Notes under the pieces: model-generated
Told to the model about the DNA's origin: nothing
What the model saw: the letters and a program-made list of their open reading frames with translations, nothing else
Databases searched by the model: none
DNA from: an uncultured Lachnospiraceae bacterium
Lineage (GTDB): Bacteria; Bacillota; Clostridia; Lachnospirales; Lachnospiraceae
Assembly: GCA_910583835.1 (NCBI GenBank)
Contig: CAJTYM010000045.1
Coordinates: forward strand, 1 to 33,310
DNA: 33,310 nt
Direction: 5' to 3'
Part shown: piece after piece, positions 7,900-17,400 of the stretch
How the letters are laid out: every line of letters begins with the position of its first letter
Position numbering within the stretch: position 1 is the stretch's first letter
Program-made: the position numbers and the translations under genes

Positions 7900-8772
7900 A
7901 TGGACAGACAGTATGAATTGAACAAAGAACTGGCACAGATGCTAAAGGGAGGCGTTATCATGGACGTGACCACGCCGGAACAGGCCAAGATAGCCGAAGC
8001 GGCTGGGGCTTGCGCCGTGATGGCGCTTGAACGGATTCCCGCGGATATCCGCGCTGCCGGAGGCGTATCCCGCATGAGCGACCCCAAAATGATTCGCGGT
8101 ATCCAGCAGGCAGTTTCCATCCCTGTCATGGCAAAATGCCGCATCGGGCATTTTGTGGAGGCACAATTATTGGAGGCCATTGAAATTGACTACATTGATG
8201 AAAGCGAAGTACTTTCCCCGGCAGATGACATTTACCATATTGATAAGACGAAATTCCGCGTTCCTTTTGTGTGCGGTGCAAAGGATTTGGGTGAAGCGCT
8301 CCGCCGGATTAACGAAGGAGCGGCAATGATTCGCACAAAAGGCGAGCCGGGGACCGGCGATGTTGTACAGGCGGTGCACCACATGCGCATGATGAACCGC
8401 GCGATTGCACAGATTTCTTCCATGCGGGAAGACGAACTGTTCGATGAGGCAAAACGCCTGTGCGTGCCATACGCCCTCATCCAGTACGTGCATGACAATG
8501 GGCGGCTTCCGGTCGTAAACTTTGCCGCGGGCGGCGTGGCGACCCCTGCCGATGCCGCGCTGATGATGCAGCTCGGCGCAGAAGGCGTGTTTGTCGGCTC
8601 CGGCATTTTCAAATCCGGCAACCCCGAAAAACGCGCCAACGCCATAGTAAAAGCCGTGACAAACTATACAGACGCCGCACTGATTGCAGAATTGTCGGAA
8701 GACCTCGGTGAGGCGATGGTGGGAATTAATGCCGATGAAATTGAACTGCTGATGGCAGAACGCGGAAAATAA
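7900..8772 (+). CDS. pdxS: Pyridoxal 5'-phosphate synthase lyase subunit PdxS
   Basis: 290 residues, full length. PdxS is the TIM-barrel synthase subunit of the DXP-independent pathway: it joins ribose 5-phosphate, glyceraldehyde 3-phosphate and ammonia (from PdxT) into pyridoxal 5'-phosphate, in a 12+12 cytoplasmic complex. Signature segments are present: GGVIMDV with Asp22, PVMAKCRIGHFVEA with catalytic Lys79, IRTKGEPGTG with the second catalytic Lys147, and NFAAGGVATPADAALMM plus GSGIF in the phosphate-binding part. The start is ATGGACAGA at 7900 after AGAGGA. It heads a two-gene operon with pdxT (72-base gap) and is divergent from the PdxR-type regulator. Confidence 0.98.
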   Translation: MDRQYELNKELAQMLKGGVIMDVTTPEQAKIAEAAGACAVMALERIPADIRAAGGVSRMSDPKMIRGIQQAVSIPVMAKCRIGHFVEAQLLEAIEIDYIDESEVLSPADDIYHIDKTKFRVPFVCGAKDLGEALRRINEGAAMIRTKGEPGTGDVVQAVHHMRMMNRAIAQISSMREDELFDEAKRLCVPYALIQYVHDNGRLPVVNFAAGGVATPADAALMMQLGAEGVFVGSGIFKSGNPEKRANAIVKAVTNYTDAALIAELSEDLGEAMVGINADEIELLMAERGK

Positions 8773-8844
8773 CAATTTAACTGCAATGCGCAGCATATGA
8801 AAATACCGTTACCGATTAACAAGAGAATTTAGGAGGAAAGCAAC

Positions 8845-9417
8845 ATGAAAATAGCAGTTTTGGCAGTGCAGGGCGCTTTCGAGGAACATGAGAAAGTACT
8901 GCAGGAACTGGGGGCGGAAACTTTGCAGCTACGCAAAGCCAGCGACTTAGACCATGATTTTGACGGCTTAATCCTACCCGGAGGCGAGAGCACCGTACAG
9001 GGAAAGCTTCTGCGGGAATTATCTATGATGGGGGCAATCCGCGACAGAATTAAAAACGGTCTGCCTGTACTCGCCACCTGCGCAGGCTTAATTCTATTGG
9101 CAGAGAAAATTGCCGGCGAGGCCGTCCACCATATCGGGACATTGCCGGTAACCGTAAAACGCAATGCCTATGGCAGGCAGCTTGGCAGCTTTCATTATGA
9201 GGGAATCGTCCAGGGAATAGGCATTTTCCCCATGGAATTTATCAGGGCTCCTTACATAGAGAGCATTGCGGATGGCGTAAAAATCCTTGCTGCCGTGAAT
9301 GGGCACATTGTGGGTGTGCAGTACCAAGACCAGCTCGCCGTTGCTTTCCATCCTGAACTCGGCGGCGACCAGCGGATCCATAAATATTTTCTGGAACGCA
9401 TGGTCTCAAAGAATTAG
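8845..9417 (+). CDS. pdxT: Pyridoxal 5'-phosphate synthase glutaminase subunit PdxT
   Basis: 190-residue class I glutamine amidotransferase. It hydrolyses glutamine and channels ammonia to PdxS. The triad is visible: nucleophile Cys79 in LATCAGLILLA, and His169 and Glu171 in AFHPELG. The family motifs LPGGEST (45-51) and GSFHYEG are present. The start follows AGGAGGAAAGCAAC closely. It lies 72 bases after pdxS in the same direction and is followed by a strong terminator, so pdxS-pdxT form a complete bicistronic unit. Length is normal. Confidence 0.98.
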   Translation: MKIAVLAVQGAFEEHEKVLQELGAETLQLRKASDLDHDFDGLILPGGESTVQGKLLRELSMMGAIRDRIKNGLPVLATCAGLILLAEKIAGEAVHHIGTLPVTVKRNAYGRQLGSFHYEGIVQGIGIFPMEFIRAPYIESIADGVKILAAVNGHIVGVQYQDQLAVAFHPELGGDQRIHKYFLERMVSKN

Positions 9418-9432
9418 CGTCCATAGGACAAT

Positions 9433-9460
9433 ACGGTCCCCTGTTCAGGACCGTTTTGTT
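9433..9460 (+). terminator. Terminator of pdxS-pdxT
   Basis: Arms ACGGTCC (9433-9439) and GGACCGT (9448-9454) form a 7-bp stem followed by TTTTGTT, 16 bases after the pdxT stop. It overlaps the last codons of the converging gene at 9445. Confidence 0.85.
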
Positions 9461-9819
9461 ATTTCATTATCCGTGCGAAAATACCTTTTATTCAATTTAT
9501 TGTGATACCAGATCATCACAAATATGCCGCCTATGCACTCTGCCGCCCCCAACATAACAGCAATTAAAACAAACTTCTCACCCAATGGAATTATCAGCAT
9601 AAAGCAGAGGAAGAAACCGGCGCCATACAATATCCACATTATCCCATGTTTCTGGTTGTACGCTTTTACATCCGTAATTTGCTCCCTCTTTGGCGGCTTC
9701 TGTCCACTCCAAAATCCAACTGGCTCTTTGCTCCTGTACTGGACAAGCCCCAGAATAACCATAGGCGCTGCACTGATTATCACTATCACCAAAAAAATAA
9801 TTATCTCTGCCGTTGCCAT
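9445..9819 (-). CDS. Small integral membrane protein, 124 aa
   Basis: 124-residue protein with three likely membrane segments: an N-terminal one (EIIIFLVIVIISAAPMVILG), one near the middle (ILYGAGFFLCFMLIIPLG) and one near the C-terminus (VLIAVMLGAAECIGGIFVMI). A cytoplasmic loop contains SGQKPPKREQITDVKAYNQKHG. I cannot assign a family with confidence. It is the last gene of a three-gene operon (PadR, HAAS/DUF3887, this gene), starting 4 bases after the preceding stop with GAGGTAG as ribosome site. The arrangement suggests a membrane partner of the DUF3887 protein under PadR control. Confidence 0.75.
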   Translation of the reverse strand: MATAEIIIFLVIVIISAAPMVILGLVQYRSKEPVGFWSGQKPPKREQITDVKAYNQKHGIMWILYGAGFFLCFMLIIPLGEKFVLIAVMLGAAECIGGIFVMIWYHNKLNKRYFRTDNEITKRS

Positions 9820-9823
9820 AGCC

Positions 9824-10471
9824 CTACCTCACATATAATCCTGCCAGCCGCATATCCTCATCGTATGTCAGCCGATATGTCACTGTGATATTTTCATAGG
9901 AGACCGTAATTTCCCCCACGGCGAGGTGCTTATTCCCCTGCACAAGCTCTGCCGTATAAACTGTCCCAAACTGCTGTCTCTCGCCCCAGTCATCCGACAT
10001 CTGCCCTTTTACCTTGCCCATCTCTTCTTCATTCAGAAAAGCCTTCATCTGTGGGATGGCGTTTTCCTGCAAAGAATCAAACTCTCCTGCATCCATCTGT
10101 TCAATGGTTTCTTTCATCGCTGCCTCTACCCTGTCTTTGTCAAAATATTTGCTCTGTTCGATATCCTTTCCCTTGGGCATCATCCAGTAAATAAATATTG
10201 CCAGCAAAACCAATACTGCTGCAATGGGAATTACAATCTTCAGCGCTTTGTTCCTGCGGTACTTTTTCCTATCCTCCGCTGAAATATTTTCATTAAACCC
10301 TTGCGCAATTTCCGAGGCGGTTCCCATCTGGGCAATAATTTGTTCCAGTTTTTCTCCCTGCTCCAAACGCAAATTGATGTCTGTCAGCAGCTGCCGTTCA
10401 ATCTCTTTTTTCTTTTTGCCATCACATTTAATTCTCTTTATAACTTCCTTTGCATATTGTTCTGCATTCAT
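9824..10471 (-). CDS. HAAS/DUF1700-like membrane protein with DUF3887-type extracellular domain
   Basis: 215-residue single-pass membrane protein. The N-terminal 65 residues resemble the HAAS (DUF1700) signalling helix bundle (KKKEIERQLLTDINLRLEQG, IIAQMGTASEIAQGF). A membrane segment spans about residues 78-97 (ALKIVIPIAAVLVLLAIFIYW). The C-terminal outside domain resembles DUF3887 (MDAGEFDSLQ, VYTAELVQGNKHLAVGEITV). Such proteins are usually encoded next to PadR repressors and are thought to act in envelope-stress signalling. Its start lies just after the PadR stop with an AGGAATAGGAT site, so translation is probably coupled. No enzymatic motif is present. Confidence 0.8.
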   Translation of the reverse strand: MNAEQYAKEVIKRIKCDGKKKKEIERQLLTDINLRLEQGEKLEQIIAQMGTASEIAQGFNENISAEDRKKYRRNKALKIVIPIAAVLVLLAIFIYWMMPKGKDIEQSKYFDKDRVEAAMKETIEQMDAGEFDSLQENAIPQMKAFLNEEEMGKVKGQMSDDWGERQQFGTVYTAELVQGNKHLAVGEITVSYENITVTYRLTYDEDMRLAGLYVR

Positions 10472-10474
10472 ATC

Positions 10475-10810
10475 CTATTCCTCCATTATCCTTGAGATTC
10501 CAGCAGAAATCCGCTCCCAGACAGCCGTAATGCCCTCCAATGCCTGACGCCCTGCCGTGGTAATCTCGTAATATTTTCTTGCCACCTGCTTGCCCTCCGC
10601 TTCGCTCCATTTACTTGCCACCAGGCCCTCGTCCTCCAGACGGTATAAAATCGGGTATAGCGTGCCATCCTTCAACAGAAATATTTCCCCGCTCTTCTCC
10701 TTCATTTCCTGTATAATCTGATAGCCATACTTGGCTTCTGCGGAAAGCAGCTTTAAGACAATCATGTCTAAAACCCCTTTCTTCATCTGCCTTTCGTATT
10801 TATCATTCAT
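10475..10810 (-). CDS. PadR family transcriptional repressor
   Basis: 111-residue PadR-like winged-helix regulator: MKKGVLDMIVLKLLSAEAKYGYQIIQ at the N-terminus, the LKDGTLYPILYRLEDEGLV recognition-helix signature, and ARKYYEITTAGRQAL in the wing. The C-terminal helix is short, as in PadR subfamily 2. It is first in an operon with the HAAS/DUF3887 and small membrane protein genes. Its own promoter overlaps a perfect palindrome (10821-10843), so negative autoregulation is likely. The ribosome site is GAGGTGATTT. The inducer is unknown. Confidence 0.93.
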   Translation of the reverse strand: MNDKYERQMKKGVLDMIVLKLLSAEAKYGYQIIQEMKEKSGEIFLLKDGTLYPILYRLEDEGLVASKWSEAEGKQVARKYYEITTAGRQALEGITAVWERISAGISRIMEE

Positions 10811-10820
10811 AAATCACCTC

Positions 10821-10871
10821 TATACTTTGTATTACTAAGTATATTATAACAGTTAGGTAATCTAATGTCAA
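10821..10871 (-). promoter_or_regulatory. PadR promoter and palindromic operator
   Basis: On the minus strand TTGACA (10866-10871) and TATAAT (10843-10848) are 17 bases apart, a perfect consensus promoter. Just downstream a perfect inverted repeat, TATACTT (10821-10827) and AAGTATA (10837-10843) with a 9-base spacer, covers the end of the -10 box and the likely start point. PadR-type operators have this ATACT-n-AGTAT style. Confidence 0.85.
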
Positions 10872-10882
10872 GATACACAAGA

Positions 10883-10911
10883 TTGCAAATTATGTCTTCC
10901 AGAGGTATAAT
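10883..10911 (+). promoter_or_regulatory. Promoter of the Rrf2 regulator gene
   Basis: TTGCAA (10883-10888) and TATAAT (10906-10911) are 17 bases apart on the plus strand, followed by an A-run and the AGGAGG site of the Rrf2 gene. It is back to back with the PadR promoter, with only 11 bases between the two -35 boxes. Confidence 0.75.
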
Positions 10912-10939
10912 AAAAAAAAATAAGTAGGAGGTACCGTAT

Positions 10940-11347
10940 ATGATTTCAACAAAAGCACGTTACGCGCTCAGAGTGATGATTGACCTTGCACAGCATCAGG
11001 AAGATAAATATATCCCGCTGAAAGAAATTGCCGCACGGCAGGAAATATCTGAGAAATATCTGGAAATTATCTTGAAGCTGCTTGTCTCCGGCAAAATGCT
11101 GACCGGCCTCCGCGGCAAAGGCGGCGGATATATGCTGACACGCACCCCCAAAGAATATATCGTTGGCGAAATCATTGAACTTACAGACGGACCTCTGGCC
11201 CCAGTCGCCTGTCTCATGCCGCGCGCAGAAGCCTGCCCTCGCAAAGATGGCTGCATTACCCTGCCGCTGTGGCAGAAATACGATGCCCTCGTCCATGACT
11301 TCTTTTACAGTATTACGCTGGAGGATTTAGTTACTGGGAATTATTAA
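10940..11347 (+). CDS. Rrf2/IscR family transcriptional regulator
   Basis: 135-residue Rrf2-family winged-helix regulator (MISTKARYALRVMIDLA, EISEKYLEIILKLLVSGKML, GLRGKGGGYMLTR). Three cysteines, Cys91, Cys99 and Cys105 (CLMPRAEACPRKDGC), match the iron-sulfur ligand pattern of IscR-like members, so it may sense iron-sulfur status, redox or nitric oxide. No isc or suf genes adjoin it, unlike the usual iscR. It has its own promoter and an AGGAGG ribosome site and ends in a strong terminator shared with the converging surface-protein gene. Its target genes cannot be told; the divergent PadR operon is one candidate because the promoters are back to back. Confidence 0.93.
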   Translation: MISTKARYALRVMIDLAQHQEDKYIPLKEIAARQEISEKYLEIILKLLVSGKMLTGLRGKGGGYMLTRTPKEYIVGEIIELTDGPLAPVACLMPRAEACPRKDGCITLPLWQKYDALVHDFFYSITLEDLVTGNY

Positions 11348-11374
11348 GGTATAATATTTTGGATAAAACACATA

Positions 11375-11425
11375 AATCCGGGTCACCACCTCTTTAGAGA
11401 TGATGACCCGGATTAACATTTTTGT
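11375..11425. terminator. Bidirectional terminator between rrf2 and the giant surface protein gene
   Basis: Perfect arms AATCCGGGTCA and TGACCCGGATT form an 11-bp stem (11375-11414) with further pairing in the loop. Plus-strand flank AACATTTTTGTT serves rrf2, and the A-rich left flank gives a T-rich run for the minus-strand gene ending at 11438. Confidence 0.85.
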
Positions 11426-11437
11426 TCAGTATAAATC

Positions 11438-14400
11438 TTACTTCACAATCTTAATCTTAACTTTCGCTGATTTCTTCGTGCCGTCCGTCGATGTCGCTGT
11501 GATGGTCACGGTCTTGCCCGCTCCTGCTTTCTTGGCGGTTACCACGCCCTTGCCGTTCACGGTTGCCCACTTGGTGTTTGAAGACTTCCAGGTAAGCTTC
11601 TTGTTGACCTTCTTACCGTTAGCCTTGACCGTTGCCTTGATAGTTACCTTCTTGCCGACTTTGACTTTCTTGGCTTTTGCTTTCAAGGTAATCTTGGTAA
11701 CGGCATTTTTCATAATCTTAATCTTGATGGTACCCTTAATATTGCTACCATCATTGGCAGTTGCAGTAATGGTCACAGTCTTGCCCGCTCCTGCTTTCTT
11801 GGTGGTTACCACGCCCTTGCCGTTCACGGTTGCCCACTTGGTGTTTGAAGACTTCCAGGTCACAGCCTTATTTGCTGCATCAGCTGGCGTAATTGCCGCC
11901 TTCACTGTCACCTTCTTGCCTGCCGCGATATTCTTGCTGTCTGCAGACAGCGCTATCTTCTTTACCTTAACGGTTATAACCTGTGACTGTGCCTTTTGAA
12001 GGGCTGTTTTTTTCGCATTCAAGGTTGCCAGAGCGTTATTTACTTCCTGCTGCGTTGCATCTGCCTTGGCGGCTACTGTCTTGGCGGCATTTAATGCCGT
12101 CTGGAATGCGTTCCAGCTTTCCGACGTGTAGTCCGCTGCCTTGAGGCTGCCGCAATCGCTGATTGCCTTGTTCAGCGCCGTTTTATCAACAATGATAACA
12201 AGCGCTTCCTTGGCTGCATTCAGTTCGGCAATTGCCGTCTCAATCTCCGCCTTGGTTACATTATTGTTTTCTTCTGCAAGACGGTCGGATATCTTCTTCA
12301 TTGCTGCCAATGCTTTCTGGTATCTGCTCCAGCTTTCTTCGCTGTAAATCTCAGGCTTCATGCCTGCTGCTGCAGAAACAGCTGCCCCATAAGCCGTGGT
12401 AAATTCCTCTATTTCCGGTTCATCCGGTATCTGTGTTGCTATTGGCTGAAGCGCCGCCCTTGCTTCTTCCAACGCTTGGGCTGCATCTTCTGCCTCATCT
12501 TTTGTTGCATTCGCTCTGTTAAGCACTTCTTCCAAGGTGTTTAATGCCGCCTTATATTCTCCCCACGTCTGCGGTGTGTAATTTTTGCTTTCAAGGGCTT
12601 CTTCCTTTGCCTCTGCCAGTTTCTCATCCAACTCTTCTTTGGCTGTTCCCTCAAGCTTATGTTCTTCTTTGACTTCCAGGGCAGCCATCACACTCTTCAG
12701 CTCGTCTGCAGCCGGTGCATAGTCCTCCAGTTTCTTGGCAAGTTCTGCTTCCGCTGTCTGCAGCGCTGTCGTTAATTCATTCCAGGTTGTCTCCGTATAA
12801 GCTTCCTGATATTTCGCCAGAGCCTTGGCATCTGCAATCGCCTTTTCCAAAGGCTCTTTGTCGCCGCATTCTTTCAGCACAGACACTGCGGTCTGAGGCA
12901 GGGAGCCTACTGCTGCAGATACCGCATCCTTTGTGGCATCGGCAGTTTCCAGCACCTCATTGGCAGCGTCCAATTTATCCTGTAATGCCTCCAGACTTGC
13001 CGTAGTGTAGTTATCTTTATCTAAGTCTTCCATTTCAGACGTCAGAGACGCAATCTTATCTCGAAGCTCGGATATATTGACCAAATTGCCCTCTGCGCTT
13101 TCCAGCTCGCTCTTTACCGTTGCTACTGTCTGGGCATCATCTGGATTGTCTACCTGGGCATAAGCGTTTGTAAGCGCTGTCTGCAAAGCCGTCCAGCTTG
13201 CCTGCGTATAATCCTGCTGTTTCAGTTTCTTATCGGTTAAGGTCTGGATAGCTGTCTCCAAAGCCGATGTATCTGTGTCGTTCTTGTAATATACTTTACA
13301 CTTAAATATAATCTGTGCCGTCTGCTGGCTGTCGCCTTCCCCGATGGTAATTGTCGCTGTCAGGTCAGCCGTCTTTGCCGGTTCGTTCTTGCTGTCCGGC
13401 ACGGCGGCAGCTCCAGTATCCGCATTGATGACATTATCATCCGAAGATGTCCATGCAACTTTGGCATCCCCATAGCTGGTCAGCGGCAAAGTAAGCGTTT
13501 TGTCCGTGGTATTGAGGTTGGTTACATTTAAGACAACCGTACCGTCCGCTTCTTCCCTTGCGCCCAGAGCTTTCATGATGTCATCTTTGGCGTATTTCAT
13601 CGGCAGCGTATCAATATAGCTGTAAGCTCCTTCTATCTGCTCCTGTGCAAGCGCCGCATTATAGATGCGGAAGTCTTTGATGGAGCCTTTAAAGTCCGCA
13701 TCCCCATTATGCCCATATGCACAGTTACCAATATAGAAATAACGATTTGCTCCCTCATTATGATTCCATGCCTCTGTCAGTAATATATCTGTGTCAACTG
13801 CATCCCGGCCGCCTTGCAGCACTTTCTGTTTGTCAACGTACAGCTTCAGCTGGTTGCCGCTGACAACAGCAGTGATATGATGCCATTCATTCTTAGACAC
13901 CGGGACATTTGCAAATCCTTTATGCGCATTCGTTGCCCAGCCATTAGCTGTTACATATGCATTCAACGTACTGTTGATATAAAAATGCTTGGAAGCGCTG
14001 CCATTATTCTTGTCACTTCCGCCAATATTAGAGCCGATGCCAAACAGATTCCTGTTTTCAGAAAAATTTGTCCAGAAAGAAAACGTCATATAATCTGTAA
14101 CTTTCAGCGCATCTAATGCTTCCTTGGGCAGTTTGATACTATTTTCAAGCGCTTTTTCTCCATTGAAGGTCGCGCCATTCTCTCTGTCAAATGTAACAGT
14201 GGCTGCTGCTTCGCCGTTCAATCCATTGCCAGATACATCTTTGGCTTTATCTGTGGCATCATCCAGCGGATACCAAGCAGCTAACGCCTCGTCCATCTGC
14301 TGGAAAGTCTTCAAAACAAGAAGGTTTTCTACTTCCAGAAGTTCTGCGGCGGCAGCTTCTACTTCATCTGCGTTCTCATCCGGCGTTCCTTCTGTCTCCT

Positions 14401-17400
14401 TGACCTGAGCCAGTTCATCCAATTTCGTTTTCATGGCTGCCAGGCTGTCTGCCGTATAGATGTTCTCTTTCTTGGCAGATTTATATCTGTTGTCTGCGTT
14501 TGCATATGCCTCATCATACTCTACAAAAGAAACTTTATCTAATTCCAATACCGTAAGACCGGAGAATGTCTTGGTCATAGCGCTGGAACCATACTGAATC
14601 TTCGCTTTGAGCGTAATATTTGCCGCATTTCCCTTACCCTTGGAAGGACGCACAACCGTTCCGTCTGACCGAATTGCCGCATTGTCGGATTCCCAGGTGA
14701 TTTTCAATCCCTGTACGGTCTTGCCATCGCTGGTCTCCATAACTGTCGGCAGATTCAATGCTTCTGTAATCTTCGTTTTATCGAACGCCTCTTCTGACTG
14801 CAGGCTTAATTCCAGATTATCATAGATATCCTGTACCGGAGCGCTGCAGAGCCTGTCATTGGCAATTTTTTGAATTTCCGCTTCCGTCAGAATGCCATTG
14901 TATACTTCAAAGTCATCAAAGGTTGCCTTGTAATCGTCATCTGGCCAGGATGCACGACCTAAATAATTATTCTGTGCGGTCAGCTGGGATGGCTTACAGA
15001 TGCCTGTCACCGTGCCCACAAGCACGCCGTCCAGATATAGTTTTGCCGTATCTTTCGAGCCGTTTGTCACGATTGCCACGTGTGACCACTGTCCAATCGG
15101 CGTAAGTAAATTTCCACCCTCTTCGTTCTTTGCCTGTAAATTAGCTACTGTCGTACCGCCAATCCTGTATTCCATATCTACCAGGCTGTCCTTATTGATA
15201 AATCCAAGATGTCCCTGAGGATCGCTTTTTCCTACCTGTGTCGCATGTAAGGTCATGGCAAAGGAATTGCCGTTGCTCTCACGGTTAATAAACATGGAAA
15301 CCGTAAAATCATCCTGCGTTGTTTTCTTACCGTCTGCCTCTGTCAGCTGCAGCAAATCATCGGGCAGCTTCACATTGGAAGAACCGTTTTTGCCGCCTTT
15401 TAACTTCACGCCCTTGCTGCCTGCATCCACGCCGTCTACATCCTGCTCCACGTTCGTAAGAACGGCATCTGCATGGCGTCCCGTGCTGTCAGCTGCCGGC
15501 TTATCGCCGTCAAATGTATATTTTGCCAAAAGATAGGCATGTTTTACATGAACCTTGGCTGTTACTGTCTTGCCGCCGGGGAATGTTCCAGTTATTTCCA
15601 GAGGCGCATTGTCTGCCGTCTCCGTATTAAGGTCGGCATCCTCCAGATTCCATGTAACCTCCGTCGGTATTGTACCCTCCACACCTTCATACTTTGCTTC
15701 CAAGGTTAACGGCAGGATCGGCGCCTTGCCAACCAAGGTTTCAACCTCAACTACTTCGTCCGTTCCAAGAAGCTCTGACGCTTTATATTGGGCAATGTAA
15801 TGAACAGTATCGCCAGCCGCCGGTATGGTTGTGCTGTCCGTTGCCGCCGTATCTGCTGTACCATCATTGTTCGTATCCCAGCCGGAATTTTCTGCATCAA
15901 ACAGATAGGTCTTGCCGTCTACGCTCTTAGGCGTAAAGATTGCCGTATCTATGGTCTTTGAGGAACCTGGCAGTTCTTTTGTCGTTGCTGCAAAATCTGC
16001 CCATTCCTTGCCATCCGGGTCTTGGTACTTTATCTGTACGGTTGCGTAGCCGGACTGCCAGGAGATTTTGTGGTTGGTTACAGCCAGATTTTTACGTGCT
16101 ACAAAGAAACGCCGGATAGTTCCATCGTTGTATGTCCGATACTTATTCCCCTCGGGCTTTGTGATTTCAACCGTCCTGCCGGTTTCGTCTGTCACATAAA
16201 TATGGTAATTGCCATTATCCGCCTTAGTGTCAATGACCATGCGCGCACGGTATGTCTTCCCGGATTCGTACATCATTTTCTCTACGTTATCACTGGCTGT
16301 CGGGTAGTTATCGGCGCCTCCAGTTCCATTTCCGGTACGGCTGATGAACCATCTATTAGTCTTATCATACTGAAGCATCGGACCTGACTTGGAAAAAGCG
16401 TTATCTATATTTGTATCAGTTGATGACAGATAAGAATAACAGGAGTCATCTGTATTAAGAGATGTAATGTCAAATTCCGTGATAAACTCCCCGCCGTACT
16501 CTTTCGCTAACTGCTGGAACTTTCCTGAATTCTCGCTGCCCGTTGCGAAATCAGCAACTGCTTCATCACACTCATAAATATGAACCGTTGCCGTCACGTT
16601 CGCTGCAGCTCCCTCAAGCCCTTCGGCGGTTCCCGTCACCTTATTATCGCCAACAGCCCACTTCTTATCCGCAACATCCCAGGTCACATTTACCGGAAGC
16701 GTAACCCCCGCAATGTTGGTATTTGCCGTAAGCTGCCTGGGAAGTATCGGCTCATTGCCCTCAATGGCATAGATTGTGGATGGGGCAATCACGGAACTGG
16801 GTTCCGCCTTATCGTAAGTAAGATTGATTACATTCTGAGCAGCGTCTTCTTTGACTTCTGCAATTGCAGCATTGCTCGTCTCATCGTAAATATACGTGCC
16901 GGATTCTGTGGTGATTCTTTTTTCATCATCTGCTATCTCGTATGTATACGGAGAACCCACCTTAACTAACTCTATTGTTTTGGCCTCTTTGAGTTCGTTA
17001 TTCTGCTTATCTAAATAATTTACTGTCACCGTACTTTTTTTAGAAGTAAGGACTTTGAGTGTCGGAGCATTTGCCTGCAACTCCGTATCTTCTGTTGTTT
17101 TTAAACCACTTACTTTAAACCCGCCTCTTACCGTTTGCAACCTTAGAACAATACTCGATAATCCTTCCGTATTTATTGCATTCTTTATCGCTTTCGTAAC
17201 ATCAAAAGTTTTTGCACCAAGATTATTGCTTGCTATATTTTCTGTGCTCCAAATTGTAGCATCTTTTGAATAGCCATTTATCGAAGGAATATCCTTTAAA
17301 TTTCCTGCGTTTGCATCAGATCCGTCCAATGTCCATGATGTAGGATTCGCTGTCTCATACAGAGCCGCCTTTGTCCAACCACTGTTAAGATTGCAGCCAT

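Noticed and set aside
8167..8796. 209-residue minus-strand frame across pdxS
   Set aside because: Shadow of pdxS, whose catalytic motifs are all intact.
11400..11999. Hydrophobic plus-strand frame resembling a membrane protein
   Set aside because: Antisense of the lysine-rich BIG2 repeats, overlapping the terminator.
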